Source: Bin55 sp965199895 (lineage in GTDB: Bacteria; Pseudomonadota; Gammaproteobacteria; Pseudomonadales; Azotimanducaceae). From it: 64,000 nt of DNA. Below, piece by piece: positions 1 through 8,690 of this stretch. Location: the NCBI GenBank assembly GCA_965199895.1, contig CBDATJ010000015.1:241815-305814 (forward strand), given 5' to 3'. Below the pieces are notes generated by a model. The model did no database searches. It had not been told where the DNA came from and saw nothing but the letters and a program-made list of their open reading frames with translations. The position numbers and the translations under genes were made by a program. Numbering within the stretch: the stretch's first letter is position 1; each line of letters opens with the position of its first letter.

Positions 1-41
1 CTTCCTTAGTCTAAAGTTCCTACAAATAATATCCTATTGTT

Positions 42-920
42 GTGCATACTTCTATCAGTTCCATCTTGCCATGGTCTGTAATTTCATTAAGCTTAAGCTG
101 TCTAGTTCTTGTATCGTTAGCCCAAGACGATACGGCCACTGAAGATACATCTAATGTTTTTGATGAAGCAACCCTAAAAGTAGGTGACACGTTTTCTGAC
201 CCACTATCTTCCGGTGGAGTAGGACCAGAAATGGTATTTCTAGATTCTGGATATTTTGACATGGGTTGTGTTTCAGGAATCGGTTGCTTCGATAATGAAC
301 TTCCTGTACGCAACATTCAAGTACAGCAGTTTGCAATTGGACGCAATGAAGTGACTTTTGACGATTATGCAATCTTTGCTAAAGCTTCGTTGAAATCTGT
401 ACCTGACGACAACCAGTGGGGAGAGGGACAAAATCCTGTGATCAACGTTTCTTGGTACGACGCACGTGCTTACACCAAGTGGCTTTCAAAACAAACAGGT
501 GCAAACTATCGATTGCCCTCCGAATCAGAATGGGAATATGCTGCTCGTGCAGGAACCGAAACCAGATTCAATTGGGGAGACTCTGTGATGAATAAGCGAG
601 CTGCCTGTGATGAGTGCAACGATAGTGAAACAGTCTATAGAACAGTCAAAGTACGTAGTTTTGCTGCAAACGCTTGGGAGATATTTGATGTACACGGTAA
701 TGTCGCTGAGTGGACACAAGACTGTTGGAACAACAGTCACCGAAACGCAAACACTGATGGCACAGCAAGAGAGAAAGGTGACTGCACGCGACGTGTAGTG
801 CGAGGTGGTAGTTGGATTTTGACTCCAGACTACGTCAAATCAGCCTCACGCAATTACTTTAACGCAGAAAACAAGGTCAGTTTTTTGGGCTTTCGAGTTG
901 TACGTGACATGCGAGACTAG
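42..920 (+). CDS. Secreted SUMF1/FGE-sulfatase-fold protein, not a formylglycine-generating enzyme
   Basis: The 292-residue product opens with a signal peptide (hydrophobic residues about 8-27, probable cleavage SLA|QDD), so it should be periplasmic. The rest is one SUMF1-type (C-type-lectin-like) domain. Its landmarks in order are GRNEVTFDDY, INVSWYDARAYTKWLS, YRLPSESEWEYAARAG, VHGNVAEWTQDCW, VVRGGSW and a final LGFRVVRD. True formylglycine-generating enzymes have two active-site cysteines shortly after RGGSW. Here that stretch reads SWILTPDYVKSAS and has none, so sulfatase activation is unlikely and a binding or scaffold role is more plausible. The start is GTG at 42, with an in-frame stop at 12-14 just upstream, so the gene is complete. 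uvrB follows after 12 bases. The function is unknown beyond the fold. Confidence 0.85.
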   Translation: MHTSISSILPWSVISLSLSCLVLVSLAQDDTATEDTSNVFDEATLKVGDTFSDPLSSGGVGPEMVFLDSGYFDMGCVSGIGCFDNELPVRNIQVQQFAIGRNEVTFDDYAIFAKASLKSVPDDNQWGEGQNPVINVSWYDARAYTKWLSKQTGANYRLPSESEWEYAARAGTETRFNWGDSVMNKRAACDECNDSETVYRTVKVRSFAANAWEIFDVHGNVAEWTQDCWNNSHRNANTDGTAREKGDCTRRVVRGGSWILTPDYVKSASRNYFNAENKVSFLGFRVVRDMRD

Positions 921-932
921 CGCTCGTATTTG

Positions 933-2951
933 ATGTCTCAACAACCATTCAAATTAACTGCTAATTTTGAGCCAAAAGGCGATCAACCTGAAGCGATAAA
1001 GCAACTCTGCAATGGATTTTCTTTAGGGTATGTGCATCAAACGCTACTAGGTGTAACGGGTTCGGGTAAGACATTTACCATGGCGAATGTCATCCAGGAA
1101 CTTCAACGGCCGACTTTAGTACTTGCACCTAACAAAACACTGGCAGCGCAACTGTACGGGGAATTTCGTGAATTTTTCCCCACTAACGCTGTCGAGTATT
1201 TCGTTTCTTATTACGACTATTACCAGCCAGAGGCATACGTACCTGCTTCAGACACCTATATCGAGAAAGATGCCTCTATCAATGAACACATTGAACAGAT
1301 GCGATTGTCAGCGACTAAAGCGCTATTGCAACGACGCGATACGGTTATTGTTGCTTCAGTTTCTTCAATCTATGGTTTAGGTGACCCCGCATCCTACCTC
1401 AAAATGGTTTTACACCTAGATCGAGGTGATCGTGTAGACCAGCGATACATTCTGAAACGATTAGCCTTGCTCCAATACACACGCAATGATTCATTCTTTC
1501 AGAGAGGAACCTATCGTGTCCGTGGTGATGTCGTCGATGTCTATCCAGCAGAATCCGATGGAGAAGCTTTGCGTATTGAATTATTCGACGACACTATTGA
1601 TGACCTTTCGTTATTTGATCCGCTTACTGGAATGGTACGTGAACGAGTACCACGCTACACGATCTTTCCAAAGTCTCATTATGTGACTCCCCAGGAGAGA
1701 TTGATCAGTGCGCTTGATGACATCAAAAATGAATTAATACAAAGAATTGAGCAATTCAAGAACCATGACAAACTAGTCGAGGCTCAGCGCATCGAACAAC
1801 GAACTCTCTTCGATCTTGAAATGATGCGTGAATTAGGGTTCTGCACGGGTATTGAAAACTATTCTCGATATCTGTCTGGCCGTTCGCCAGGCGAACCACC
1901 ACCGACACTATTTGATTATCTACCTAGTGATGCTCTGCTATTTGTTGATGAATCTCACGTTACCGTTCCACAGCTAGGAGCAATGTACAAGGGGGATCGT
2001 TCACGCAAGGAGACATTGGTGAGTTATGGATTCAGACTACCCTCTGCACTCGACAACCGACCGTTACGATTCGATGAGTGGGAGAAGATTGCACCACAAA
2101 CGGCGTTTGTTTCAGCAACACCTGGTGACTACGAAAAATTACGTGGAGCTCAAGTTGTGGAACAAGTCGTTCGTCCCACAGGATTGGTAGATCCCGAAGT
2201 TTTGGTCAGACCAGCGACTACTCAGGTTGATGACCTTATGGGTCAGATTCAAGACACCATTGCTGCAGGGGAGAGAGTACTAGTGACCACATTAACAAAA
2301 CGTATGGCTGAAGATCTCACTGAGTATCTCGACAGCAACGGTATGGCGGTGCGCTACTTGCACTCTGATATTGATACGGTTGAACGGGTAGAGATTATTC
2401 GAGATCTCAGACTCGGTTTGTTCGATGTATTAGTTGGAATCAACCTTCTGCGAGAGGGGTTAGATATGCCTGAAGTATCTCTGGTTGCGGTGCTAGACGC
2501 AGACAAGGAAGGGTTCCTACGAGCAGAACGATCCTTAATTCAAACCATCGGTAGAGCCGCACGCAATGTAAACGGAAAAGCCATACTTTATGCTGATCAT
2601 GTCACTGGTTCGATGCAAAGAGCAATGGACGAAACCAGACGACGACGAAACAAACAACTAGCATATAACGAACAACACAACATCGTTCCCAAAACGGTGA
2701 CGAAAGAGGTTGCTGATGTCATGGAAGGTGCAAGAACACGACAGAGAAAGAAGATGGATCGAAAACGTAAAGCGATGGAACAGTCCGTTGAAGTGTTCGA
2801 TACACCAAAGAATGCAACTGAACTTGCGAAATTACTAGAGTCGCTAGAAAAACGAATGCTAGGGTATTCTGAACAACTGGAGTTTGAAGAAGCAGCTATA
2901 GTTCGGGATCAAATCGAAGCACTGAAAAGCCAAGTGTTCTTGGGTGCTTGA
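933..2951 (+). CDS. uvrB: UvrABC excinuclease subunit B
   Basis: Cytoplasmic nucleotide-excision-repair helicase-like subunit. UvrA loads it at lesions and it recruits UvrC for incision. At 672 residues it has the usual family length. Visible features are Walker A GVTGSGKT (residues about 40-47), the tyrosine-rich beta-hairpin region YYDYYQPEAYVP, the DEAD-like FVDESH, the SATPGD motif, QTIGRAARN, and a C-terminal UVR motif for UvrC contact (LEFEEAAIVRDQIEALK). A TTG at 930 lies directly before ATG 933. I prefer the ATG because MSQQPFKL matches family N-termini. No strong Shine-Dalgarno is visible. tRNA-Val lies in the opposite orientation 20 bases downstream. Confidence 0.98.
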   Translation: MSQQPFKLTANFEPKGDQPEAIKQLCNGFSLGYVHQTLLGVTGSGKTFTMANVIQELQRPTLVLAPNKTLAAQLYGEFREFFPTNAVEYFVSYYDYYQPEAYVPASDTYIEKDASINEHIEQMRLSATKALLQRRDTVIVASVSSIYGLGDPASYLKMVLHLDRGDRVDQRYILKRLALLQYTRNDSFFQRGTYRVRGDVVDVYPAESDGEALRIELFDDTIDDLSLFDPLTGMVRERVPRYTIFPKSHYVTPQERLISALDDIKNELIQRIEQFKNHDKLVEAQRIEQRTLFDLEMMRELGFCTGIENYSRYLSGRSPGEPPPTLFDYLPSDALLFVDESHVTVPQLGAMYKGDRSRKETLVSYGFRLPSALDNRPLRFDEWEKIAPQTAFVSATPGDYEKLRGAQVVEQVVRPTGLVDPEVLVRPATTQVDDLMGQIQDTIAAGERVLVTTLTKRMAEDLTEYLDSNGMAVRYLHSDIDTVERVEIIRDLRLGLFDVLVGINLLREGLDMPEVSLVAVLDADKEGFLRAERSLIQTIGRAARNVNGKAILYADHVTGSMQRAMDETRRRRNKQLAYNEQHNIVPKTVTKEVADVMEGARTRQRKKMDRKRKAMEQSVEVFDTPKNATELAKLLESLEKRMLGYSEQLEFEEAAIVRDQIEALKSQVFLGA

Positions 2952-2971
2952 TAGCAGCCGGTCGGTAGGGG

Positions 2972-3048
2972 TGGTAGGCGCGATTGGACTTGAACCAACG
3001 ACCCCCACCATGTCAAGGTGATGCTCTAGCCAGCTGAGCTACGCGCCT
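2972..3048 (-). tRNA. tRNA-Val (anticodon GAC)
   Basis: On the minus strand this is a complete 77-nt cloverleaf. The seven-base acceptor arms AGGCGCG and CGCGCCT pair perfectly. The D arm reads GCTCAGCTGGCTAGAGC. The anticodon loop TTGACAT gives GAC, and the T loop is GGTTCAAGTCC. The discriminator base is A and the terminal CCA is encoded. The gene points towards uvrB and is transcribed away from infC. Confidence 0.97.
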
Positions 3049-3132
3049 AAAGTTAGGTAAGACGGGTAATTCTACAAACGACCAAGACGGACATCACAGC
3101 GAAGTTATAACGTAATAAGTAACGGGTCGTTG

Positions 3133-3160
3133 TTGAATTTGATACAGTTAACTGTAAAAT
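3133..3160 (+). promoter_or_regulatory. Candidate sigma-70 promoter of the infC operon
   Basis: A TTGAAT -35-like box (3133-3138) and a TAAAAT -10-like box (3155-3160) are separated by 16 bases. They lie about 120 bases upstream of infC. The last ten bases of the spacer, CAGTTAACTG (3145-3154), form a perfect palindrome that could be an operator. The call rests on consensus similarity only. The rest of the 3049-3282 gap holds no recognisable gene. thrS, which often precedes infC, is absent here. Confidence 0.4.
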
Positions 3161-3282
3161 TCACTATGTTACTGGACTGTACCGGAGAGTAGATGCAGGA
3201 AAACTATATTCAGAGACCCCATTGCTACATTCGAGGGACAGTGCCGATACCTCTTAAACTAGGCTAGACCCGAGGAGACTTT

Positions 3283-3831
3283 ATTAGCAAAGGCACAGCG
3301 AACTCAAAGTTTGAGCGAGCTACTCTGAATGAGTCCATAGACGCACCCCGAGTGCGCTTAATCAACAAGGAAGGCGTTCAAGTAGGGATTGTTCCCCGAG
3401 CGCAAGCAATGCAGGAGGCGAAGAAAGACGGTCTAGACTTAGTCCTCATCGCACCTCAGTCCAATCCTCCAGTTGTCAAGTGTTTGGATTACACTAAACA
3501 TCTATTCGAACAGAAGAAGTTTCATTCTGCGAACAAAAAGAAACAACGAAACTCTCAAGTAAAAGAAGTCAGAATCAGAGCAGCTACTGGTGATGGTGAT
3601 TACCAGATTAAGTTGCGAAAGACACTGAACTTTCTTGAGTACGGAGACAAAGTAAAAGTCAGTCTCAGATTTAAAGGGAGAGAGAGTTTACACCCCGAAA
3701 TTGGTTTAGAGATGCTGGAAAGAGTCCAGAAGGACCTCAGTGAACACGCGAGTGTGGAATCACATCCGAAGTTGGAAGGTCATCAGTTAACCATGATTCT
3801 TGCACCATTGAGCAAAAAAGGGAAAACCTAA
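3283..3831 (+). CDS. infC: Translation initiation factor IF-3 with ATT start
   Basis: IF-3 binds the 30S subunit, prevents premature 50S joining and checks the start codon. The first canonical start in frame is GTG 3352, but that would delete the conserved N-terminal segment. Reading from ATT at 3283 restores LNESIDAPRVRLIN, like other IF3 proteins, and gives 182 residues (180 in E. coli). GAGGAG at 3272-3277 lies 5 nt before this ATT. An ATT start is the classic IF3 autoregulatory arrangement. The N domain, lysine-rich linker (KKKQRN) and C domain are all present. Aligned to E. coli, the arginines at 116, 131 and 168 are Asn116, Lys131 and His167. Arg99, Arg112 and Arg147 are kept. rpmI follows after 6 bases. 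Confidence 0.95.
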   Translation: MSKGTANSKFERATLNESIDAPRVRLINKEGVQVGIVPRAQAMQEAKKDGLDLVLIAPQSNPPVVKCLDYTKHLFEQKKFHSANKKKQRNSQVKEVRIRAATGDGDYQIKLRKTLNFLEYGDKVKVSLRFKGRESLHPEIGLEMLERVQKDLSEHASVESHPKLEGHQLTMILAPLSKKGKT

Positions 3832-3837
3832 TCAATC

Positions 3838-4038
3838 ATGCCAAAAATGAAAACACATCGGGGTGCTTTTAAGCGGTTTCGAGCCACATCTAACGGTTAC
3901 AAGCACAAAAGAACGGGGAAGAACCATCTGCTTACCAAAAAATCGCAACAGCGCAAGCGACAATTGAGAGGATTCAAAGAATTGTCACCTAATGACATTC
4001 AGAAGGTCGATGCTCTACTTCCCTATGACGGTCGATAA
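3838..4038 (+). CDS. rpmI: 50S ribosomal protein bL35
   Basis: A 66-residue, very basic protein starting MPKMKTHRGAFKRF. It contains the family landmarks KHKRTGKNHLLTKKSQQRKR and is of standard length. It is a structural protein of the large ribosomal subunit. It sits between infC (6-base gap) and rplT (15-base gap), as in most proteobacteria. The three genes are expected to be co-transcribed, and in E. coli they are regulated at translation by bL20. Confidence 0.98.
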   Translation: MPKMKTHRGAFKRFRATSNGYKHKRTGKNHLLTKKSQQRKRQLRGFKELSPNDIQKVDALLPYDGR

Positions 4039-4053
4039 CTTAGGATTTATTGA

Positions 4054-4413
4054 ATGCCCCGAGCAAAGAACAGTGTTGCATCCAAAGCACGACACAAGAA
4101 AATACTGAAACACGCAAGTGGCTACTACGGTGCACGAAGCCGTACCTTTAAGGTTGCTAAACAAGCTGTCATCAAAGCTGGCCAGTATGCCTATCGAGAT
4201 CGTCGACAACGCAAACGTCAGTTTCGTTCGTTGTGGATCATCCGGATCAATGCAGCAGCTCGTCAAAACGGGCTTACCTATGGTCAGTTCATGCACGGTC
4301 TCAAGCAAGCTAACATTCAGTTAGATCGCAAAGCACTCGCCCATCTTGCACTCCATGAAGCTAACGCGTTTGTTCAGTTGACGACACGCGCAAAAGAAGC
4401 GCTTCAAGCCTAA
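4054..4413 (+). CDS. rplT: 50S ribosomal protein bL20
   Basis: A 119-residue basic protein with the bL20 features MPRAKNSVASKARHKKILK, GYYGARSRTFKVAKQAV, YAYRDRRQRKRQFRSLWI and RINAAARQNGLTYG. It binds 23S rRNA and is needed for early assembly of the large subunit. In E. coli it also represses the infC-rpmI-rplT message. The 74-base gap to pheS contains nested inverted repeats listed separately. Confidence 0.98.
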   Translation: MPRAKNSVASKARHKKILKHASGYYGARSRTFKVAKQAVIKAGQYAYRDRRQRKRQFRSLWIIRINAAARQNGLTYGQFMHGLKQANIQLDRKALAHLALHEANAFVQLTTRAKEALQA

Positions 4414-4418
4414 ACCAA

Positions 4419-4475
4419 TCAACCGTCGTTCCTATTTGATTTTGGAACGAATTATTTTCGATGATGCGCGGTTGA
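4419..4475 (+). promoter_or_regulatory. Nested inverted repeats in the rplT-pheS gap (possible attenuator)
   Basis: An inner pair, TCGTTCC (4426-4432) and GGAACGA (4444-4450), has an 11-base loop and is followed by the T-rich ATTATTTT. An outer pair, TCAACCG (4419-4425) and CGGTTGA (4469-4475), abuts the left inner arm and closes just before the pheS start at 4488. In E. coli pheST is controlled by an attenuator in this same interval. No phenylalanine-rich leader peptide is visible here, so the regulatory role is inferred from position and symmetry. Confidence 0.45.
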
Positions 4476-4487
4476 TGCTGGTATCGT

Positions 4488-5465
4488 ATGAACGTTATTG
4501 AACTCGTGGATCTCATTCACAATGAGATAACCAGTGCTACCGACTTACAGCAACTCGAAGCTATCCGAGTGCGAGCACTAGGTCGTCGTGGTGAATTTAC
4601 CCATTTGCTTCGTGGTCTGAAGGATGTTGCAAAGGAAGAACGACCTGCATATGGTGCAGCGATCAACGATGGCAAGAAAGCGGTTGAATCAGCTCTTAGT
4701 CTACGTAAGGTCGAACTCGAAGTAGAAGAACAAAAACGCCAAGCAGCAAGTGAAGCCATTGATGTGACATTACCCGGTCGTTCACGACATCGTGGTAGTC
4801 TGCATCCTGTCACACAAACTCTAGGCCAGATTCAAGAAATTTTTTCAAACGCTGGGTATGAGGTGGTGCATGGTCCAGAGATTGAGGATGAATACCACAA
4901 CTTTGAAGCACTCAACATTCCTCCCGAACATCCTGCCCGAGCCATGCACGATACCTTCTATTTGGGTCAGGATCTGGTACTTCGGACTCATACTTCACCT
5001 GTTCAAGTGCGCACTATGGAAGTCCAAGAGCCACCGTTTAGGGTGATTTGTCCTGGTAGAGTCTACCGACGAGATTTTGATCGGACGCATACCCCGATGT
5101 TCCATCAGGTTGAGGGATTAGTGATCGATAAAGGAATTAGTTTCGCACACTTAAAAGACACTGTGATTAATTTTGTACGAGCATTTTTTGAGACTGAAGT
5201 TGAAGTACGGTTCAGGGCATCCTATTTCCCCTTCACCGAACCGTCAGCTGAAGTTGATGTCATGGGAGAGGATGGCTGGAGAGAGGTTATGGGCTGTGGG
5301 ATGGTGCATCCCAAAGTTCTCAGCATGTCAAACATTGATCCAGAGGAATATACTGGATTCGCTTTCGGATTTGGTGCGGACCGATTAGCCATGCTCAAGC
5401 TCGGAATCTCTGACTTGCGTGTTCTCTTTGAGAACGATCTTCGATTTTTACGCCAATTCAGCTAA
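4488..5465 (+). CDS. pheS: Phenylalanyl-tRNA synthetase alpha subunit
   Basis: Catalytic alpha chain of the alpha2-beta2 enzyme that charges tRNA-Phe in the cytoplasm. It has 325 residues, the usual bacterial length. Class II synthetase motifs are visible: motif 2 region GRVYRRDFDRTHTPMFHQVEG, ASYFPFTEPSAEVDV, MGCGMVHPKVL, and motif 3 GFAFGFGADRLAMLKLGI. An N-terminal helical region (residues 1-90) precedes PGRSRHRGSLHP, as in other PheS. The ATG at 4488 fits family N-termini. pheT begins 4 bases after the stop, giving a tight operon. Confidence 0.98.
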   Translation: MNVIELVDLIHNEITSATDLQQLEAIRVRALGRRGEFTHLLRGLKDVAKEERPAYGAAINDGKKAVESALSLRKVELEVEEQKRQAASEAIDVTLPGRSRHRGSLHPVTQTLGQIQEIFSNAGYEVVHGPEIEDEYHNFEALNIPPEHPARAMHDTFYLGQDLVLRTHTSPVQVRTMEVQEPPFRVICPGRVYRRDFDRTHTPMFHQVEGLVIDKGISFAHLKDTVINFVRAFFETEVEVRFRASYFPFTEPSAEVDVMGEDGWREVMGCGMVHPKVLSMSNIDPEEYTGFAFGFGADRLAMLKLGISDLRVLFENDLRFLRQFS

Positions 5466-5469
5466 GACG

Positions 5470-7847
5470 ATGAAGATCAGCGAAAGTCTACTACGAAAAT
5501 GGGTCGACCCAGTTGACTACAACCTAGAACAGATTCTAGAAAAGCTGACCGCTTCAGGTCTTGAAGTAGATAGTGTTGAGAAAGTCAAGCATCAATTCAA
5601 TCAAGTGGTTGTGTCAAAAGTTCTTGACATTCGAGCTCACAAGAGTAGGGAAAATCTAACGGTTTGTACGGTAACCTGCGATTCTGCAGAAGGTTCACCC
5701 AAACAGATAGTTTGTGGTGCACCGAACGTGCAGTTGGATTGCTATCTGCATATGCACCAGTGGGAGCCAGTCTGCCGGGTGGAGTTGAAATTCAATCCGT
5801 TCACATTTACGGTGAATTGTCTGAAGGAATGCTCTGTTCAGAACAAGATTTGGGGTTGAGTGGACACCACGTTGGTGTGATCGAACTCGACAATGACACC
5901 GCACTGGGTACTCCTATAGAAGAAGCCTTGGATTTCAATGACACTGTGGTTGATTTGGATCTTACCCCTAACCGCGGAGATTGCTTTTCGGTGTTGGGTG
6001 TTGCGAGGGAAGTCGCGGTGTTGATGAACTCCGATGTTCAAAGTAACTTACCAGCACCCCAAAAAAAGAATATCGATGACACACTTCCTATAGAGTTGAT
6101 GGATCCTGATGGGTGTCCACTCTATCTCGGTCGAGTGATAAAGAATGTTGATGTTGTAGCACCCACTCCCACTTACATCACGAAAAATCTACTCTGTTCG
6201 GGTATTCGACCCATCAATGTAATCGTTGATATCCTCAATTTTGTGATGATTGAGATTGGCCAACCGATGCACGCCTTCGACCTAAAGTATGTCCAAGCAG
6301 GCATCAAGGTACGTCGAGCAAACAAAGATGAAGAACTAACCTTATTGGATGGTTCAGAGGCTGAGCTAGATGAAGAGACTTTGGTTATTGCTGCTCAAGA
6401 TCAACCGCTAGCCATTGCAGGGGTTATGGGTGGGTTAGATAGTTCTGTCACTGATGCTACCAAAGACATACTTCTGGAAGTCGCATATTTTCAACCGCAC
6501 GCTGTCCATGGAACAGCTCGAAAATACGGACTACAAACCGATGCCTCAATACGATACGAACGAGGAGTAGATTACACCCTTCCAGATCGGGCAGTCGAAT
6601 ACGCTTCATCTCTCCTAAAGAAATACGCTGGTGGAGATCTTGGGCCGGTGTGTGAGGCTCGTTCAAGTAAGCATATGCCTTCTACTAAATCAGTTGAAAT
6701 TACTGATCAAAGACTCGCACACCTAATCGGACAGCGTTTTCCTGCGGATACAGTAGGCAAGATATTTCAAACCCTTGAGTTCAATCCCGAAAGAACCTTT
6801 GAAGGTTGGAAGATCACCGTTCCACCTCATCGATTCGACATTGAGATTCCAGAAGATTTGGTCGAAGAAGTATGTAGAGTGATCGGATACAACAATATTC
6901 GTGATCTAGCAGTAACTTGTCTGCTCACACCCAATCCTGTGATGCGTCCTCAAGGTAACGACCAGGGATTGCGTGCCATCCTCTGTTCATTGGGCTATTC
7001 AGAAACGGTTTCGTATAGTTTCATTGACCGAGAACACAACAAGATCTTTGCAAGTTCAGAGAGATTTCCTACGGTGTTAAATCCAATGTCGCAAGAGCGA
7101 GAAATCATGCGTTTCTCATTGATACCTGGACTTCTTCATGTAGTTTCTCATAACCTTGCACGACAAGAAAACGACATCAAAGCATTCGAGTTTGGTCAAT
7201 GTTTTGAGTACATCGAAGACAGATTATTACAAGAGAATCACATTGGTGCAGCTTGCTCCGGTGCGCGTTCTCCACAATCCTGGGCTAACGATACATCCTT
7301 ATTGGATTTCTTTGATGTCAAAGGAGATATCGAGGCTATGTTCGGTTCTGAAAAGTTGACGTACAAGCCCACTAAAGAGAGTTGGCTACAACCCGGACAG
7401 GGTGCAGATCTCTATGCAGAGGAGTGTGTGTGTGTCGGTTCTATGGGCAAAGTCAGCACGGACGTTACAGAAGTTTTTGAAATCGATAAAGAGGTGTTTG
7501 TATTCGAAATTCGTGATCTATCGTTTGTTGAACACAAACCCGATCAATCAAAACAGTTAAGTGTCTATCCATCCATTCGTCGTGATCTTGCTCTGATTGT
7601 GGACAAATCAGTCAGTGCAGCCAGCATCAAACAGGTTATTTGTTCAAGTCTTGGAGTTCTATTAGAGAATTTCACGGTGTTTGATGTATACAAAGACAAG
7701 AATTTTGAAGAAAATCAGCATAGTATTGGGATCGGAGTGACTTTGAGGCATCAAGATCGAACTCTTTCCGATGAAGAAGTTTCAGAGAAAATTGATCGTG
7801 TCATTTCCCTGCTTCAAGCAAAATTTGATGCAAAATTGAGAACTTGA
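5470..7847 (+). CDS. pheT: Phenylalanyl-tRNA synthetase beta subunit, interrupted by a one-base frameshift
   Basis: The beta subunit carries the tRNA-binding and editing domains. Two overlapping frames cover the gene. Residues MKISESLLRKWV to QIVCGAPNVQ are read from 5470. The protein then continues in another frame from VGLLSAYAPVGASLPGG at about 5733 to KFDAKLRT at 7847. The switch lies within 5728-5735 (GTGCAGTT) and equals one missing base or a -1 slip. Joined, the product is about 792 residues, the family norm. It has the EMAP-like N domain, the B3/B4 core, RFDIEIPEDLVEEVCRVIGY and a C-terminal ferredoxin-fold anticodon domain. Both frames are well conserved to the ends, and I see no slippery heptamer. 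A sequence error is the simplest explanation for an essential gene. Confidence 0.9.
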
Positions 7848-7867
7848 AGTAACCATTCTTTTTTATC

Positions 7868-8191
7868 ATGGCTGAGCCAAAGAAAACGCTGACTCGAAGC
7901 GAGATTGCCGCAAAATTGCACGAAGAGTTAGGATTAACTCAGTCCGATGCACTCAAGATTGTTGATACTTTTTTTGAATCAGTGAGTGCTAAACTTGAAG
8001 CCGAAGAAGCGGTGAGATTTGCTAACTTTGGAGTGTTCAAGATTCATACCTTGCCTGAACGAATACGTCGCAATCCTCTGACATCTGAAAAGTTGCTGAA
8101 GCCTCCTGAGAGACAAGCCCGTTTTAAACCAAGTGCACGATTCCTTGAGAGAGTCGCCAAATTCGCTGGTCCCGGAACAGGAAGTGAATAA
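7868..8191 (+). CDS. ihfA: Integration host factor alpha subunit
   Basis: A 107-residue HU/IHF-family protein that bends DNA as a heterodimer with IhfB. It begins with TLTRSEIAAKLHEELGLTQSDALKIVDTFF, followed by the beta-arm region VRFANFGVFKIHTLPERIRRNP. The intercalating proline of the arm is present in RRNP, although the usual GRNPKTGE is altered. It follows pheT by 20 bases and overlaps the MerR gene. The pheT-ihfA-merR order is typical of gammaproteobacteria and supports the alpha assignment over HU. ATG 7868 fits the family N-terminus. Confidence 0.93.
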   Translation: MAEPKKTLTRSEIAAKLHEELGLTQSDALKIVDTFFESVSAKLEAEEAVRFANFGVFKIHTLPERIRRNPLTSEKLLKPPERQARFKPSARFLERVAKFAGPGTGSE

Positions 8192-8537
8192 CAGCATTAC
8201 TGTCCCAGCAGGGCGGTACTTCACTATAGGAGAAGTGAGCAAACTGTGTGGGTTAAAGCAACATGTTCTCCGATATTGGGAAGAGCAATTCGAACAATTG
8301 CAAAACCTGATTCGTCGAAATGGACGCAGGTACTACACGCAAAAAGATGTACACTTTGTCCTTCAATTGAAGGAATTACTTTACGAACAAGGTCTAACCA
8401 TTAATGGTGCGAAGAAACACCTAAGTGTGGCACAGGACGCAGGTGAGACTCAGCTGGATGCCGTGACTGCAGTCACCATTGATGAAGTCCTTGAAGAACT
8501 ATGGCGTGCGAAGAAAATTATTGATGGTGAAGACTAA
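8184..8537 (+). CDS. MerR-family transcriptional regulator
   Basis: A small cytoplasmic DNA-binding protein with an N-terminal MerR winged helix: RYFTIGEVSKLCGLKQHVLRYWEEQF, then RRYYTQKDVHFVLQLKELLYEQGLTINGAKKHL. The C-terminal helix is short and lacks metal-binding cysteines, so this is the ihfA-linked MerR type of unknown effector rather than a metal sensor. GTG 8184 overlaps the end of ihfA by 8 bases and gives 117 residues, matching homologues next to ihfA. A farther GTG at 8133 would add 17 residues inside ihfA and is less likely. tRNA-Pro follows after 40 bases. Confidence 0.88.
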   Translation: MNNSITVPAGRYFTIGEVSKLCGLKQHVLRYWEEQFEQLQNLIRRNGRRYYTQKDVHFVLQLKELLYEQGLTINGAKKHLSVAQDAGETQLDAVTAVTIDEVLEELWRAKKIIDGED

Positions 8538-8577
8538 TCTAAAGGTGATGGCAAGTTAGCCGACTCAAACCATCTGT

Positions 8578-8654
8578 CGGGACGTGGCGCAGTCTGGTAG
8601 CGCACATGACTGGGGGTCATGTGGTCGCCGGTTCAAATCCGGCCGTCCCGACCA
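8578..8654 (+). tRNA. tRNA-Pro (anticodon GGG)
   Basis: A 77-nt cloverleaf with acceptor arms CGGGACG and CGTCCCG, D arm GGCGCAGTCTGGTAGCGC, anticodon stem CATGA/TCATG around loop CTGGGGG (anticodon GGG), T loop GGTTCAAATCC and encoded CCA. tRNA-Pro(GGG) after the ihfA-merR pair is a common gammaproteobacterial arrangement. Confidence 0.97.
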
Positions 8655-8690
8655 CTTCACCCTATCTGTAATCATGGCGTGATGAATAAA

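Noticed and set aside
42..920. Formylglycine-generating enzyme
   Set aside because: The active-site cysteine pair after RGGSW is missing.
5726..5740. Programmed -1 frameshift in pheT as the main explanation
   Set aside because: No slippery heptamer or clear downstream structure. A missing base is simpler, so it is kept only as an alternative.
8133..8183. Upstream GTG start for the MerR gene inside ihfA
   Set aside because: It would add residues without similarity to ihfA-linked MerR proteins. GTG 8184 gives a normal N-terminus.
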